Source: Calditrichota bacterium
GTDB taxonomy: Bacteria > Calditrichota > Calditrichia > RBG-13-44-9 > J042
DNA length: 64,000 nucleotides
Direction: 5' to 3'
NCBI GenBank assembly: GCA_013150955.1
Contig: JAADJD010000010.1
Location: 18,205-82,204 of the forward strand
A program made the position numbers and the translations under genes. This document shows positions 52,980 through 62,273 of this stretch, one piece after another. The notes under the pieces are model-generated. The model saw nothing but the letters and a program-made list of their open reading frames with translations, made no database searches and was not told where the DNA came from. The first letter of the stretch is position 1, and each line of letters starts with the position of its first letter.

Positions 52980-54050
52980 GATGGGGAATGGGGAGGAGTC
53001 CATCGACATGCTTTTTTCCTGCGAATCGCACGAATGGATACGAATGGATTGAATTAACCCAGATTATGCATTAGCCTACGAATTACACGAATGAACACCA
53101 ATAAAAATAATAAAATGCACTTAATTTTGTATGAATGAAAATGTCTTCCCGAATATATTCGCTATTTTGTTGTTTTTTTGAATTCATTCACGTGATTCGC
53201 GGTTTAACGCTTTATTTGGGATTAAAACATCAGAAAATTTGAAGATTTGAAAGTGGAATCCATAATGCCCATTGAATACGGCACCCTACCAACTGATCTG
53301 TAGCTGACCTCCAAATCATCAGTTCCACTTTACGGGAATTTTCCAGCTCGCTCACGCTCAGAAAGCGGGGTACTGGTTGTAGCCCGACTCTCCAGAGTCG
53401 GTAGTCTTCCCGCTTTGCGGGAAGACTTATTTACCCCTTGCCACGCCTAGCAGGAAAAAAAACCGCAGGCGTAAAGCCTGCGCCTACCGTTGCCTACTGC
53501 CAATTGGAGACTGCTGACTGAAACAAAGCCTGCGGCTACCACACAACTTACAAACCGCTTCAGCGGTTTACAAAAAAACAATCTTTCCACGTGCTTTGGA
53601 AATTACCCACCCACCTTCCTGATTGCCCCCTGATTACATCACACTGCCGATTGCTAACTGATCTGTAGCTGATTCTCTGAATCGTTAGTTCTGCTTTGCA
53701 GGGGATTCTCCAGCTCGCTAATGCTCGCACCCCACAGAGAGCGAGGCGAAAATTTGTAGCCCGACTCTCCAGAGTCGGTAGTCCTCCCGCTTTGCGGGAG
53801 GACTTGTTTGCCACTTACTGCGCCTGGCAGGAAAAAATACCGCAGGCATAAAGCCTGCGGCTACCCGTGCAAACTGCAAACTGGAAACTGCCGACTGAAA
53901 CAAGGCCCGCGGTTACCACACAACTTACAAACCGCTTCAGCGGTTTACAAAAAAAAATCTTTTTACGTGCTTTTGAAATTACCTACCTACCTTCCCAATT
54001 GCCCCCTGCTTACTGCACATTGCCCACTGCAAACTGCCCACTAATTTCTA
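52980..54050. repeat. Family B composite repeat block 3 (with family A copy 12 inside)
   Basis: No gene is credible between 52800 and 54047. From about 53012 a linker of CGAAT half-sites leads into family A (53058-53222). Next come CGACTCTCCAGAGTCG (53387-53402 and 53760-53775), the TTCCCGCTTTGCGGGAA or TCCCGCTTTGCGGGA hairpins beside them, CCGCAGGC/GCCTGCG units, and AAACCGCTTCAGCGGTTT twice (53552-53569, 53931-53948), plus heptamer runs. The two halves, about 53280-53640 and 53640-54050, are parallel copies of one composite. Confidence 0.8.
53058..53222 (+). repeat. Family A repeat, copy 12
   Basis: Forward copy, CCCAGATTATGCATTAGCCT to GGTTTAACGCTTTATTTGGG, flanked on the left by TTAA and on the right by ATTAA, which could be remnants of a short target duplication. 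Confidence 0.85.
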
Positions 54051-54560
54051 CTGCTCACTGCCGTTATCATCGGAAGATAAATTCTTCCATTGTTGAATTA
54101 AAAATTTCAGGTCCTCAATATCCCTGGGACGTCCACAAGCCTTTTTATTCTTAATCAACTCCTTTAACCCAATGTAATATATGGAGATCTTTTTATTGTT
54201 AACCCGCATGTATTCCGTAACTTTACCCTCCCAGGCCTCTTTGAAGGTTACTCCATCCAACTGATTCAACAAATCAATCCGATTGGGAGGAAAACCAAAT
54301 TGAAAAATGGCTCCTTTCTCTTTTAATACATCCGGTGAAGGAATATCCGGTATGGATCCACCCCAGAAATCACAAAGGGCTTCAAACAACCGATTTACAT
54401 TTTCATCATCATTTTCATAAAATATATCGACATCGCCGGTTAGCCGGGCGTGGCCGTGATATATAACAGCTTCACCTCCCACCAGAACATACCGCACCCG
54501 ATGGGTGAATAACAAAAATAAAAATTCTTGAATATCTTTTGAAAAATAGGAGGCTTTCAT
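54048..54560 (-). CDS. Nucleotidyltransferase-fold protein of a probable toxin-antitoxin pair
   Basis: 170 residues. The nucleotidyltransferase site is VRYVLVGGEAVIYHGHARL then TGDVDIFY (GG followed by DxD), with RIDLLNQLDGVTF giving the third acidic residue. KKACGRPRDIEDLKFL is the C-terminal motif found in DUF6036/MJ0435-like proteins. Such proteins often form toxin or antitoxin partners with a small upstream gene. Here a 60-residue gene ends with a 4-bp overlap at its start. Target unknown. AT-rich and surrounded by family B repeats, so likely acquired. Confidence 0.78.
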   Translation of the reverse strand: MKASYFSKDIQEFLFLLFTHRVRYVLVGGEAVIYHGHARLTGDVDIFYENDDENVNRLFEALCDFWGGSIPDIPSPDVLKEKGAIFQFGFPPNRIDLLNQLDGVTFKEAWEGKVTEYMRVNNKKISIYYIGLKELIKNKKACGRPRDIEDLKFLIQQWKNLSSDDNGSEQ

Positions 54561-54739
54561 CGTTTTTTGTGATATTCGCGGACATCGGGTACCCGCCGTC
54601 CGTAAGCCCGCCGTTTTAAAATAAGCGCAATGTGTTGCCGCTCCTCAGGAGACAGCTGAATTTGCTGCTGTATATCCCACTCTTCTGCTTCTTTAAAAGA
54701 TCGGGATATATGCACAATTTTCTTGATTGTTTTGCTCAT
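54557..54739 (-). CDS. Small partner of the nucleotidyltransferase
   Basis: 60 residues from the ATG at 54739 (a TTG at 54751 is also in frame). It is helical, with the block SFKEAEEWDIQQQIQLSPEE and a basic tail RRAYGRRVPDVREYHKK. Small proteins with the SPEER-x8-LK layout are, as I recall, common just ahead of nucleotidyltransferases of this kind. It overlaps the next gene by 4 bp. Probably the cognate antitoxin or targeting subunit; this is inferred from arrangement. Confidence 0.68.
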   Translation of the reverse strand: MSKTIKKIVHISRSFKEAEEWDIQQQIQLSPEERQHIALILKRRAYGRRVPDVREYHKKR

Positions 54740-54747
54740 GTTCGATT

Positions 54748-54897
54748 TCAAATATGGTTACAGGAAATATAAAAAGTTCCCGGATGAATGTCATCCGGTA
54801 TTTCGAATTGGGGAACCACCGGACAGGAATGTCCACGGATGGCGTCCTTAATTTTATACGAAAACTTTTCCTGCGGGTCAAAATGAATAGACTCCAT
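54748..54897 (-). CDS. Possible 49-residue leader gene of the nucleotidyltransferase pair
   Basis: An ATG frame of 49 codons (beginning ESIHFDPQEKFSYKIKDAI and containing GHSCPVVPQFEIP) ends 8 nt before the ATG of the small partner gene. There is no Shine-Dalgarno sequence and no family I recognise. It could be the end of a decayed gene or a real first gene of the cluster. Confidence 0.3.
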   Translation of the reverse strand: MESIHFDPQEKFSYKIKDAIRGHSCPVVPQFEIPDDIHPGTFYISCNHI

Positions 54898-54929
54898 TGG
54901 TGCGAATTAAAAAATTTGAAGATTTGAAA

Positions 54930-55795
54930 GTGGAATCCATCCTGCCCAATGCAAACGGCTAACTGCCGTTCCTTTCGGTGAAATATTGATCCAGCATTCA
55001 TTAACACCGGCTTTTCAGGCCGGTGTCGCGCGGCTACCGTACAACTCCCAAACCGCTACAGCGGTTAACAAAACAACTCCCTTCCCACGAGCTTTGGAAA
55101 TTACCCACCCACCTTCCCGATTGCCCCCTGATTACTTCACACTGCCGATTGCTAACTGATCTGTAGCCGACCTCCAAATCGTCAGTTCCGCTTTACGGGA
55201 ATTTTCCAGCTCGCACCCGCTCTGAAGAGCGGGGCTACCAGTTGTAGCCCGACTCTCCAGAGTCGGTAGTCCTCCCGCTTTGCGGGAGGACTTATTTGCC
55301 ACTTACCGCGCCTGGAAGGAAAAAATACCGTAGGCGTAAAGCCTGCGCCTACCGTTGCCTACTGGAAACTGCTGACTGGAACAAAGTCTGCGGTTATCGG
55401 TGCCTACTGCACACTGTCAACTGAACTGTTGCCCGACACTTCGAGTCGTTCATTACACTTTGTAGGGGGCAGCTCGCTATCGCTCGCGCCCGTTCTGGAG
55501 AGCGGGGTTACAATTTGTAGCCCGACTCTCCAGAGTCGGTAGTCATCCCGCTTTGCGGGAGGACTTATTACCACTTGCACGCCTGGCAGGAAAAAAAACC
55601 GCAGGCGTAAAGCCTGCGGCTACCCGTGCTAACTGCAAACTGGAAACTGTTGACTGGTCATGAGGTCTGCGGCTACCGGTGCATACTGCCGACTGGAAAC
55701 TGCTGACTGGGTATGAGGCCTGCGGCTACCGGTGCATACTGCCGACTGGAAACTGCTGACTGAAACAAGGCTTGCTGCTAACCAACCCACAGCTC
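54930..55795. repeat. Family B composite repeat block 4
   Basis: The most complete block. Modules in order: CACCGGC-TTTTCAG-GCCGGTG (55001-55025), AAACCGCTACAGCGGTT (55051-55067), a linker with GATCTGTAGCCGACCTCC, CGACTCTCCAGAGTCG (55250-55265), CCTCCCGCTTTGCGGGAGG (55271-55289), a CCGTAGGCGTAAAGCCTGCG unit, and heptamers. The middle is then repeated (55430-55640), and a final run of ACTGCCG/ACTGGAA units reaches almost to the acyl-CoA synthetase gene. No gene is credible here. Confidence 0.82.
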
Positions 55796-55936
55796 GATAG
55801 AACCCCTCAGCATGGCAGGGCCACAAAGAAGGAAAAAACACAAACCTCCCGGCTCTCTATTTCATCGAATGCAGAAATTCATTAAATTGTTATTTTAAAA
55901 TTTGGTTGTTGGATGGAAGTATTGTCAGGAAAGGCC

Positions 55937-57745
55937 ATGGGATTTTCCAATTATAATCAGGTCCTGCTTAAAAACTTTCAGCAGCTGGCCACCCATCCGG
56001 CCATGATGTTCAAAACCGCGGGGGAATACCAGACGATCACCTATCAGCAGCTGGGGGATATTTGTCTGGAAATTGCCAGCGCGCTGCTGGAACTGGGACT
56101 CGCCCATCGGGATCGGGTAGTAATTCTGTCAAACAATCGTCCGGAATGGACCTTTGCCGACCTCGGTGGCATTCTGGCCGGTGGGATCACATCCGCCATT
56201 TATGCCACCAATCTTGCAGATGAAGCAGCCTACATCCTGAACGATCTGGAGGCACGCTTTCTTTTTGTGGAAAATCAGGAGCAGCTGGAGAAAATCCTCC
56301 AGGTACGCGATCGTCTTCCCCATCTGCGAAAGGTGATTGTCTTCGATCCACCGGATCCCTGGCCAGAGGTGGACTGGCTGATGCCCTTCTCCGCGTTTCA
56401 GGACCTGGGAAGGCATTCCCGTCCCACCCACCAATCCCGCATCCACCAGGTGGCCGAACAATTAACCCCAGAAGACATCATGTGCATCATCTACACCAGT
56501 GGTACCACGGGTAAACCCAAAGGGGTGGTATTGACCCACGGGAATTATCTGCACACCATCGACAGCCTGCTAAAACATGTGGGAAAATATTATTTAAACG
56601 ATGTTCAGCGTAATCTCAGCTTTTTACCCCTGGCCCATGCACTGGAACGCCTGGCCGGCCAGTTTCTGGTTTTTTACACCGGAAAGTGTCTGGCTTTTGC
56701 GGAAAGCATCGACACCTTGATGGAAAATTTCAAAGAGGTGCGTCCCCAGCTGGTCACCGCCGTTCCGCGATTTTTTGAGAAAATCTACGCCCGCATTCAG
56801 GAGGGATTGGAAACCGCTTCCCCCCTGAAACGCTGGCTATTTCACTGGGCGCTGCGAGTGGGCTACCGGGTCAGTCATCTGGTGGAAGCCAAACAGCCCC
56901 TCCCCTGGCATGTAGCGATTCGTCACCGATTGGCGAATCGGCTGATTTACCGAAAAGTGCGACAGGCATTCGGAGGTGAGCTGGTGTTTTTCGTCAGTGG
57001 TGGGGCCCCATTGAACAAGGAAATTGCCCGCTTCTTCCACGCGCTAAACATCATTATTGTCGAAGGCTGGGGCGCCACGGAGGCCACCGCACCGGCCACA
57101 CTCAACACGCCCGATGATTTTCGCTTCGGGAGCGTGGGCAAACCGCTTCCCGGCATTCAGGTTAAAGTGGCCGAAGACGGAGAACTGCTCATCAAAGGGC
57201 CCAATATTTTTAAGGAATACTGGAATCTGCCGGAAGAAACCGCAGAAAGTTTCACCCAGGATGGATTCTATAAAACGGGCGACATTGGACGCATCGATCA
57301 GGACGGGTGGGTGTACATCACCGATCGGAAGAAACAATTGATCATCACCTCCGGCGGAAAGAATATTCCCCCTGCCCCCATTGAACAGCAACTGATTCAA
57401 AGCCGATTCATTGAACAGGCATTCGTTCACGGAGACAATCGAAAATATTTAACTGCATTGCTGGTACCCGATCGCGCCGCCACGGAACGACAGGCGCAAC
57501 AGCTTGGACTGACTCACCTGTCCTGGGAAGAGCTGCTGCACCATCCGGAAATCTTAAAAGTGTTCCAGCAGGAAGTGGATCAGGCCAATCAACATCTGGC
57601 GCGATATATGCAAATTAAAAAGTTCCGCCTGCTGCCCGAACCCTTCACCGTGGAAAAGGGGGAACTGACCCCCACACTCAAATCAAAACGCAAGGTGATC
57701 GAATCCCGTTACCGATCCCTGCTGGATGAAATGTATGAGGATTGA
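55937..57745 (+). CDS. Long-chain acyl-CoA synthetase (AMP-forming)
   Basis: 602 residues from the ATG at 55937, preferred because AGGA lies 6 nt upstream; an ATG at 55913 would add eight residues. Adenylate-forming motifs: MCIIYTSGTTGKPKGVVLTH (P-loop), EGWGATEAT, FYKTGDIGRIDQDGW and ITSGGKNI, followed by the C-terminal Lys in KGELTPTLKSKRK. FAA1/FadD15-like. It activates fatty acids with ATP and CoA for beta-oxidation or lipid synthesis; no membrane segment. The next gene, a CoA-transferase fusion, is 135 bp downstream. Confidence 0.92.
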   Translation: MGFSNYNQVLLKNFQQLATHPAMMFKTAGEYQTITYQQLGDICLEIASALLELGLAHRDRVVILSNNRPEWTFADLGGILAGGITSAIYATNLADEAAYILNDLEARFLFVENQEQLEKILQVRDRLPHLRKVIVFDPPDPWPEVDWLMPFSAFQDLGRHSRPTHQSRIHQVAEQLTPEDIMCIIYTSGTTGKPKGVVLTHGNYLHTIDSLLKHVGKYYLNDVQRNLSFLPLAHALERLAGQFLVFYTGKCLAFAESIDTLMENFKEVRPQLVTAVPRFFEKIYARIQEGLETASPLKRWLFHWALRVGYRVSHLVEAKQPLPWHVAIRHRLANRLIYRKVRQAFGGELVFFVSGGAPLNKEIARFFHALNIIIVEGWGATEATAPATLNTPDDFRFGSVGKPLPGIQVKVAEDGELLIKGPNIFKEYWNLPEETAESFTQDGFYKTGDIGRIDQDGWVYITDRKKQLIITSGGKNIPPAPIEQQLIQSRFIEQAFVHGDNRKYLTALLVPDRAATERQAQQLGLTHLSWEELLHHPEILKVFQQEVDQANQHLARYMQIKKFRLLPEPFTVEKGELTPTLKSKRKVIESRYRSLLDEMYED

Positions 57746-57880
57746 AGGATCCTTTTCTGCTGTGCTCGGAGCAATCCGGCGGAACCGATCTTTTTCTGGT
57801 GCTGGATTCAACGCCGGGTATCCGTTGCCGGTCAACATCCTGAAAGCACCTGTGCATTTTGAGGATTCAAGAGGGGCAAA

Positions 57881-59449
57881 ATGAAAAAGAATTCCATCAC
57901 AGCCGCAGACATTCTAAACACATTACCCCATCGCATGCGGCCAGAGCAGGCGCGGGACTGGCGGGCCGTGTTTCACTTTGACATCCGCGGGAAACAGGGA
58001 GGACGCTTCACCGTGGCGATCGATGGAGGCAGATGCGAGGTAAAAGAGGGGCTGGTGGGCGAACCGGATTGTGTGGTGCAGGCAAAAGATCGGGTGTTCA
58101 TTGGCATCGAACTGGGGGAAATCAATCCTCAGGTCGCCTTTCTGACCCGGCGGGTGAAAGTGAGTAACGTCCCGGCCATGCTGCAATTCGGGAAACTGTT
58201 TTACAGTTACTGGCAGTGGCAAAAAATGCGGAGCGGATCGGACGTTTCAACGGAGGCATCCAGCGGTGTTGCCCGAGAAAGGAAGGGGCCGTTATCCGGC
58301 GTTCGGATTCTGGACTTCACGCGTTTGTATCCAGGGCCGCTGGCCACCATGATGATGGGCGAGCTGGGCGCTGAGATCATCAAGATTGAAGATCCCACCT
58401 CACCCGATCCCATGCGCTTTTATCCACCTCATCTGGAGGACCAGTCGGCAGGTTTCCTGGCTGTGAACCGCTTCAAATACAGCCTGGCATTGAACTATCG
58501 TCATCCAGAAGGACAACGGGTTTTCCTGGAGCTGGTAGCCCGGAGCGATGCGGTCATTGAATCCTTCCGACCGGGGATCATGGATGAGATGGGCATCGGC
58601 TATCGCAACGCCCGCGAGGTGAATCCTGGCATCATCTACATTTCTGTTACCGGATACGGACAGAACGGTCCCCTGGCAAATCAGGCCAGCCACGATTTAA
58701 ATTACCTGGCTTTAAGCGGGATCCTGTCCATGACCGGCACACCGGAGCGACCGGTTATTCCGGGCATTCAGCTGGCAGACATTGCCGGAGGTGCCTACAT
58801 GGCATTCATTGCCACCCTGATTGCTTTATGGCAACGGGAGCGAACCGGCCAGGGACAACATCTGGACGTGTCCATGCTGGACGGCACCTTTCCCTTAATG
58901 ACCCTGCAGTGGGCACATTTTCATGCCATGGGGCAAACACCGCCACGGGGGGAAGGCATCCTTTCCGGTGGCATGGCGGCCTACAATGTGTATCGCTGCG
59001 CCGATGGTAAATTTGTGGCCCTTGCCGCCATCGAACCAAAATTCTGGGAAACGTTCTGCGAACAGGTGGGACATCCCGAATGGAAAGACAGTTATTTTAC
59101 TATTGGCGAGGCTCAGCACGAGCTTATCCAGCAGGTTGCCGATGTTTTTGCCCGGCATTCCAGCGACTACTGGTTGAAACTGGCGGAAACCCACGATATC
59201 TGTCTAACACCGGTGCTGGACATGGAAGAGGTCCCGGTGCATCTGCATATCCGTCAGCGTCGGATTTTCCATCCGGGCGATGCATTACCCCACATTCGGG
59301 TGCCGTTGAACGTTTCGGAGGCGAACGATCCCGGTGACTGGCCCGCACCTCGATTGGGTCAGCACAGCATCCAGGTACTAAAAAATGCGGGATTTTCCCA
59401 GGAAGCCATCGAACGGCTGGTGCAAAACCAGATCATTTTACAGGAATGA
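57881..59449 (+). CDS. SCP2-domain - CaiB/BaiF family III CoA-transferase fusion
   Basis: 522 residues. Residues about 1-115 are a sterol-carrier-protein-2 domain (FDIRGKQGGRFTVAIDGG, CEVKEGLVGEPDCVVQ, DRVFIGIELGEINPQVAFL), a lipid/acyl-CoA-binding fold. From about 133 a family III CoA-transferase or alpha-methylacyl-CoA racemase follows: GVRILDFTRLYPGPLATMMM, then GAEIIKIEDP, AVIESFRPGIMDEMG, ISVTGYGQNGP and the catalytic-region Asp in ASHDLNYLALSG. The fusion suggests that the SCP2 part presents a hydrophobic substrate. It lies just after an acyl-CoA synthetase gene. Reaction (CoA transfer or racemisation at C2) cannot be decided by eye. Confidence 0.87.
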   Translation: MKKNSITAADILNTLPHRMRPEQARDWRAVFHFDIRGKQGGRFTVAIDGGRCEVKEGLVGEPDCVVQAKDRVFIGIELGEINPQVAFLTRRVKVSNVPAMLQFGKLFYSYWQWQKMRSGSDVSTEASSGVARERKGPLSGVRILDFTRLYPGPLATMMMGELGAEIIKIEDPTSPDPMRFYPPHLEDQSAGFLAVNRFKYSLALNYRHPEGQRVFLELVARSDAVIESFRPGIMDEMGIGYRNAREVNPGIIYISVTGYGQNGPLANQASHDLNYLALSGILSMTGTPERPVIPGIQLADIAGGAYMAFIATLIALWQRERTGQGQHLDVSMLDGTFPLMTLQWAHFHAMGQTPPRGEGILSGGMAAYNVYRCADGKFVALAAIEPKFWETFCEQVGHPEWKDSYFTIGEAQHELIQQVADVFARHSSDYWLKLAETHDICLTPVLDMEEVPVHLHIRQRRIFHPGDALPHIRVPLNVSEANDPGDWPAPRLGQHSIQVLKNAGFSQEAIERLVQNQIILQE

Positions 59450-59499
59450 GGTGAATTCCTTTTGGGAGAATTGCCATTTCATATTAAATTTGTCGTCTT

Positions 59500-61326
59500 A
59501 TGAAACCGGAATATATACTTGGAATATCTGCATTTTATCACGATTCGGCTGCCTGTTTGCTAAAAGATGGCGACCTTGTTGCGGCCGCCCAGGAAGAACG
59601 GTTCACTCGCCGCAAACACGATGCCGATTTTCCCATCCACGCAATCCGCTACTGCTTAGAATCGCAGGGCATTTCCGTGGAAGACCTGGACTGGATTGCG
59701 TTTTACGATAAACCGTTCATTAAATTCGAGCGCATTCTGGAAACATATCTGACCTACGCTCCTCGTGGCGTGGCCTCCTTTATCAGAGCCATTCCACTTT
59801 GGATTCGGAAAAAATTGTGGATCCCCGACCTGATACAAAAAAAATTGAATTACCAGGGGAAAATTCTCTTCCCGGAACATCACGAATCCCACGCCGCTTC
59901 GGCATTCTTTCCATCCCCTTTCCGCGAAGCCGCCTTTCTCACCATCGATGGCGTGGGAGAATGGGCCACGGCTTCCTATGGCATCGGACGGGGGAATCGA
60001 ATTCAGATCCTGGCGGAACTGCATTTCCCGCATTCGCTGGGACTCCTGTATTCGGCATTCACGTATTTTACGGGATTCAAGGTCAATTCGGGAGAATATA
60101 AGGTCATGGGGCTGGCACCATATGGAGAGCCCCGCTATGTTCAGACCATTCTGGAGCACCTGATCGACTTAAAAGAGGACGGTTCCTTTCGAGTGAACAT
60201 GGATTACTTTGACTACGGTGCGGGATTGCGCATGACCGGTCGCCGGTTTGAAGCATTATTTGGGGGACCACCCCGGCAGCCGGAGACGCCATTGACCCAG
60301 CGCGAAATGGATTTAGCCCGTTCGATCCAGGAAGTTACCGAAGAAATCGTGCTTCGCATGGCGCGCCACGTTAAAAAAGAGACGGGCCAGAAGTACCTTT
60401 GTCTGGCAGGTGGGGTGGCCCTGAATTGCGTGGCCAACGGGAAACTTTTGCGATCCGGTCTGTTTGAAGATATCTGGATCCAGCCAGCCGCGGGCGATGC
60501 CGGTGGGGCCATTGGAGCAGCCTACATTGTCCACCACCACTATTTAAACCACGATCCGCTACCCAAAAACGGACGTGATCTGCAAAAAGGGTCTTATCTG
60601 GGACCGGAATACGATGATCATTACATTCAGGCATTTCTGGACAGTCATCGCTTACCCTATCGGCGGATGGATGATGAGGAATTGTTTGATCGGGTGGCTG
60701 ACCTGTTGCAGGAAGGCAAGGTGGTGGGCTGGTTCCAGGGGCGAATGGAGTTTGGCCCAAGAGCCCTGGGAAATCGCTCCATCCTGGGGGATCCTCGTTC
60801 GCCGGACATGCAGCGGAAAATGAACTTGAAGATTAAATTCCGGGAAAGCTTTCGGCCATTTGCTCCCGCAGTGCTGCTGGAACACGTTTCCGAATGGTTT
60901 CAACTGGATCGAGAAAGTCCCTACATGTTGCTGGTTGCCGAGGTGGCGGAGGATAAGAAATTGCCCCTTTCCCCGGAACAGGAACAACTTCGCGGACTGG
61001 ACAAGTTGAAAGTGCCCCGATCACAAATTCCCGCGGTAACCCATGTGGATAATTCTGCCCGGATTCAGACGGTGCGACGGGAAGACAATCCACGCTTTTA
61101 TGCCCTGATCGAACGATTTTATCAGAAGACGGGCTGTCCGATTCTGGTAAACACTTCATTTAACGTTCGGGGAGAACCCATTGTGGCCTCTCCGGTGGAT
61201 GCCTACCGCTGTTTTATGCGCACCGAGATGGATGTGCTGGTATTGGGCAATTTTGTGCTTTTTAAAGATGGGCAACCGGAATATCAGGAAACCTTAAGCT
61301 GGCAGCAGGTTTATGAACTGGATTAA
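59500..61326 (+). CDS. Carbamoyltransferase, NodU/CmcH family
   Basis: 608 residues. The N-terminal TsaD/Kae1-like domain has GISAFYHDSAACLLKDG, EERFTRRKHDADFP, metal-binding HHESHAASAFF and LTIDGVGEW; LAGGVALNCVANGKL and GAIGAAY follow. The C-terminal YrdC-like half holds GWFQGRMEFGPRALGNRSIL and CPILVNTSFNVRGEPIV. The enzyme would form carbamoyl-AMP from carbamoyl phosphate and ATP and transfer the carbamoyl group to a hydroxyl, commonly on a sugar, antibiotic or lipid. The gene overlaps an SxtJ-like membrane gene by 14 bp. Confidence 0.93.
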   Translation: MKPEYILGISAFYHDSAACLLKDGDLVAAAQEERFTRRKHDADFPIHAIRYCLESQGISVEDLDWIAFYDKPFIKFERILETYLTYAPRGVASFIRAIPLWIRKKLWIPDLIQKKLNYQGKILFPEHHESHAASAFFPSPFREAAFLTIDGVGEWATASYGIGRGNRIQILAELHFPHSLGLLYSAFTYFTGFKVNSGEYKVMGLAPYGEPRYVQTILEHLIDLKEDGSFRVNMDYFDYGAGLRMTGRRFEALFGGPPRQPETPLTQREMDLARSIQEVTEEIVLRMARHVKKETGQKYLCLAGGVALNCVANGKLLRSGLFEDIWIQPAAGDAGGAIGAAYIVHHHYLNHDPLPKNGRDLQKGSYLGPEYDDHYIQAFLDSHRLPYRRMDDEELFDRVADLLQEGKVVGWFQGRMEFGPRALGNRSILGDPRSPDMQRKMNLKIKFRESFRPFAPAVLLEHVSEWFQLDRESPYMLLVAEVAEDKKLPLSPEQEQLRGLDKLKVPRSQIPAVTHVDNSARIQTVRREDNPRFYALIERFYQKTGCPILVNTSFNVRGEPIVASPVDAYRCFMRTEMDVLVLGNFVLFKDGQPEYQETLSWQQVYELD

Positions 61327-61744
61327 AGAGATCTTAAAGGAAGCCCGGCAGCTGGAAGTCACCATCGGGAAGTTACGCAGTTTTGGACTTCTGGTTGGCG
61401 GCGTGATGGCCGCATTGGGGCTGTGGATAGCCGTTACCCGCGGGTGGTTCATCGTCGGTGAATTCTTAATCGCCGTTGGTCTGGGATTATTTCTGGCAGG
61501 CCTGGCGGTGCCGGGTCGACTGGTCATTTTTTATCGGCTCTGGATGACCCTGGCGTTATTTTTGGGCTGGATCGTTTCCCGCATCATTTTGACCCTGTTC
61601 TATTTTGCGGTTCTGACCCCGATTGCCATACTGGCACGATTAAAAGGGAAGAAATTTTTACAGCTGGAACGCGACCCCGATGCCCCCAGCTATTGGATCA
61701 AAAGGGATCCGGACAGGAAAGTGAATTATGAGAAGATGTATTAA
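61313..61744 (+). CDS. SxtJ-like small membrane protein
   Basis: 143 residues with four hydrophobic segments (about 22-41, 43-62, 70-92, 93-108) and a charged cytoplasmic tail ending DPDRKVNYEKMY. The pattern VTIGKLRSFGLLVGGVMAA and the tail SYWIKRDPDRK match the SxtJ family, which accompanies NodU-type carbamoyltransferases. The start overlaps the carbamoyltransferase stop region, implying coupled expression. The role is unknown; it may recruit the enzyme to a membrane substrate. Confidence 0.82.
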   Translation: MNWIKEILKEARQLEVTIGKLRSFGLLVGGVMAALGLWIAVTRGWFIVGEFLIAVGLGLFLAGLAVPGRLVIFYRLWMTLALFLGWIVSRIILTLFYFAVLTPIAILARLKGKKFLQLERDPDAPSYWIKRDPDRKVNYEKMY

Positions 61745-61857
61745 CCTGGATGGTTTCCAGTTTCCAGCTGACAGTGGGCAGTTGCCGGTAGGCAGTAGGC
61801 ACCGGTAGCCGCAGGCTTTATGCCTGCGGTATTTTTTCCTGTCAGATGCGATAAGTT
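61745..61857. repeat. Family B fragment (block 5)
   Basis: Heptamer-like runs on the complementary strand (GGCAGTT/GGCAGTA) and one GCCGCAGGC-TTTAT-GCCTGCGGT hairpin at 61808-61831, in the orientation opposite to blocks 2-4. Confidence 0.75.
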
Positions 61858-62089
61858 CACCCGGATTTTGCATTCACCTACGAATTCCACAAATTATCAC
61901 GAACAAAAAATTCATTTGATCCCAGATTAAGCAATAGCCTACGAATGACACGAATTAACACAAATAAAACCAATAAAATATATTGGATTGTGTCTGGATG
62001 AAAATATGTTCCCTGGTTCATTCGCGTTTTTGTAGATATTTTTGGTTTCATTCGTGTGATTCGTGGTTTGATGTATTATTTGGGATTAT
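61858..62089 (+). repeat. Family A: half copy followed by full copy 13
   Basis: A left-arm fragment (CCCGGATTTTGCATTCACC, 61860-61920) abuts a full forward copy at 61920-62089. The same fragment-plus-full pattern occurs after idi (28182-28409). Confidence 0.82.
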
Positions 62090-62187
62090 GCCAGGATCAA
62101 AATGGGTTCCGGTGTTTATTGACTATTTTGTTGATATTTTTCGGATTCATGCGCGTGATTCGTGGTTAATCCATTATTTGGGTTTAA
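62088..62187 (+). repeat. Family A repeat, short subtype (second example)
   Basis: Starts ATTATGCCAGGATCAAAATG and ends GTGGTTAATCCATTATTTGG; it is close to the reverse complement of 47302-47418, with the same internal breakpoint. It directly follows copy 13. Confidence 0.78.
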
Positions 62188-62273
62188 AATTACCTGAGGC
62201 GGTTCTGTTTGCTAATCTGCTAATCTTTTTGTTTTTTCCAATCGAAGCATGTAATTTGTAAAAAAACGAAAAA

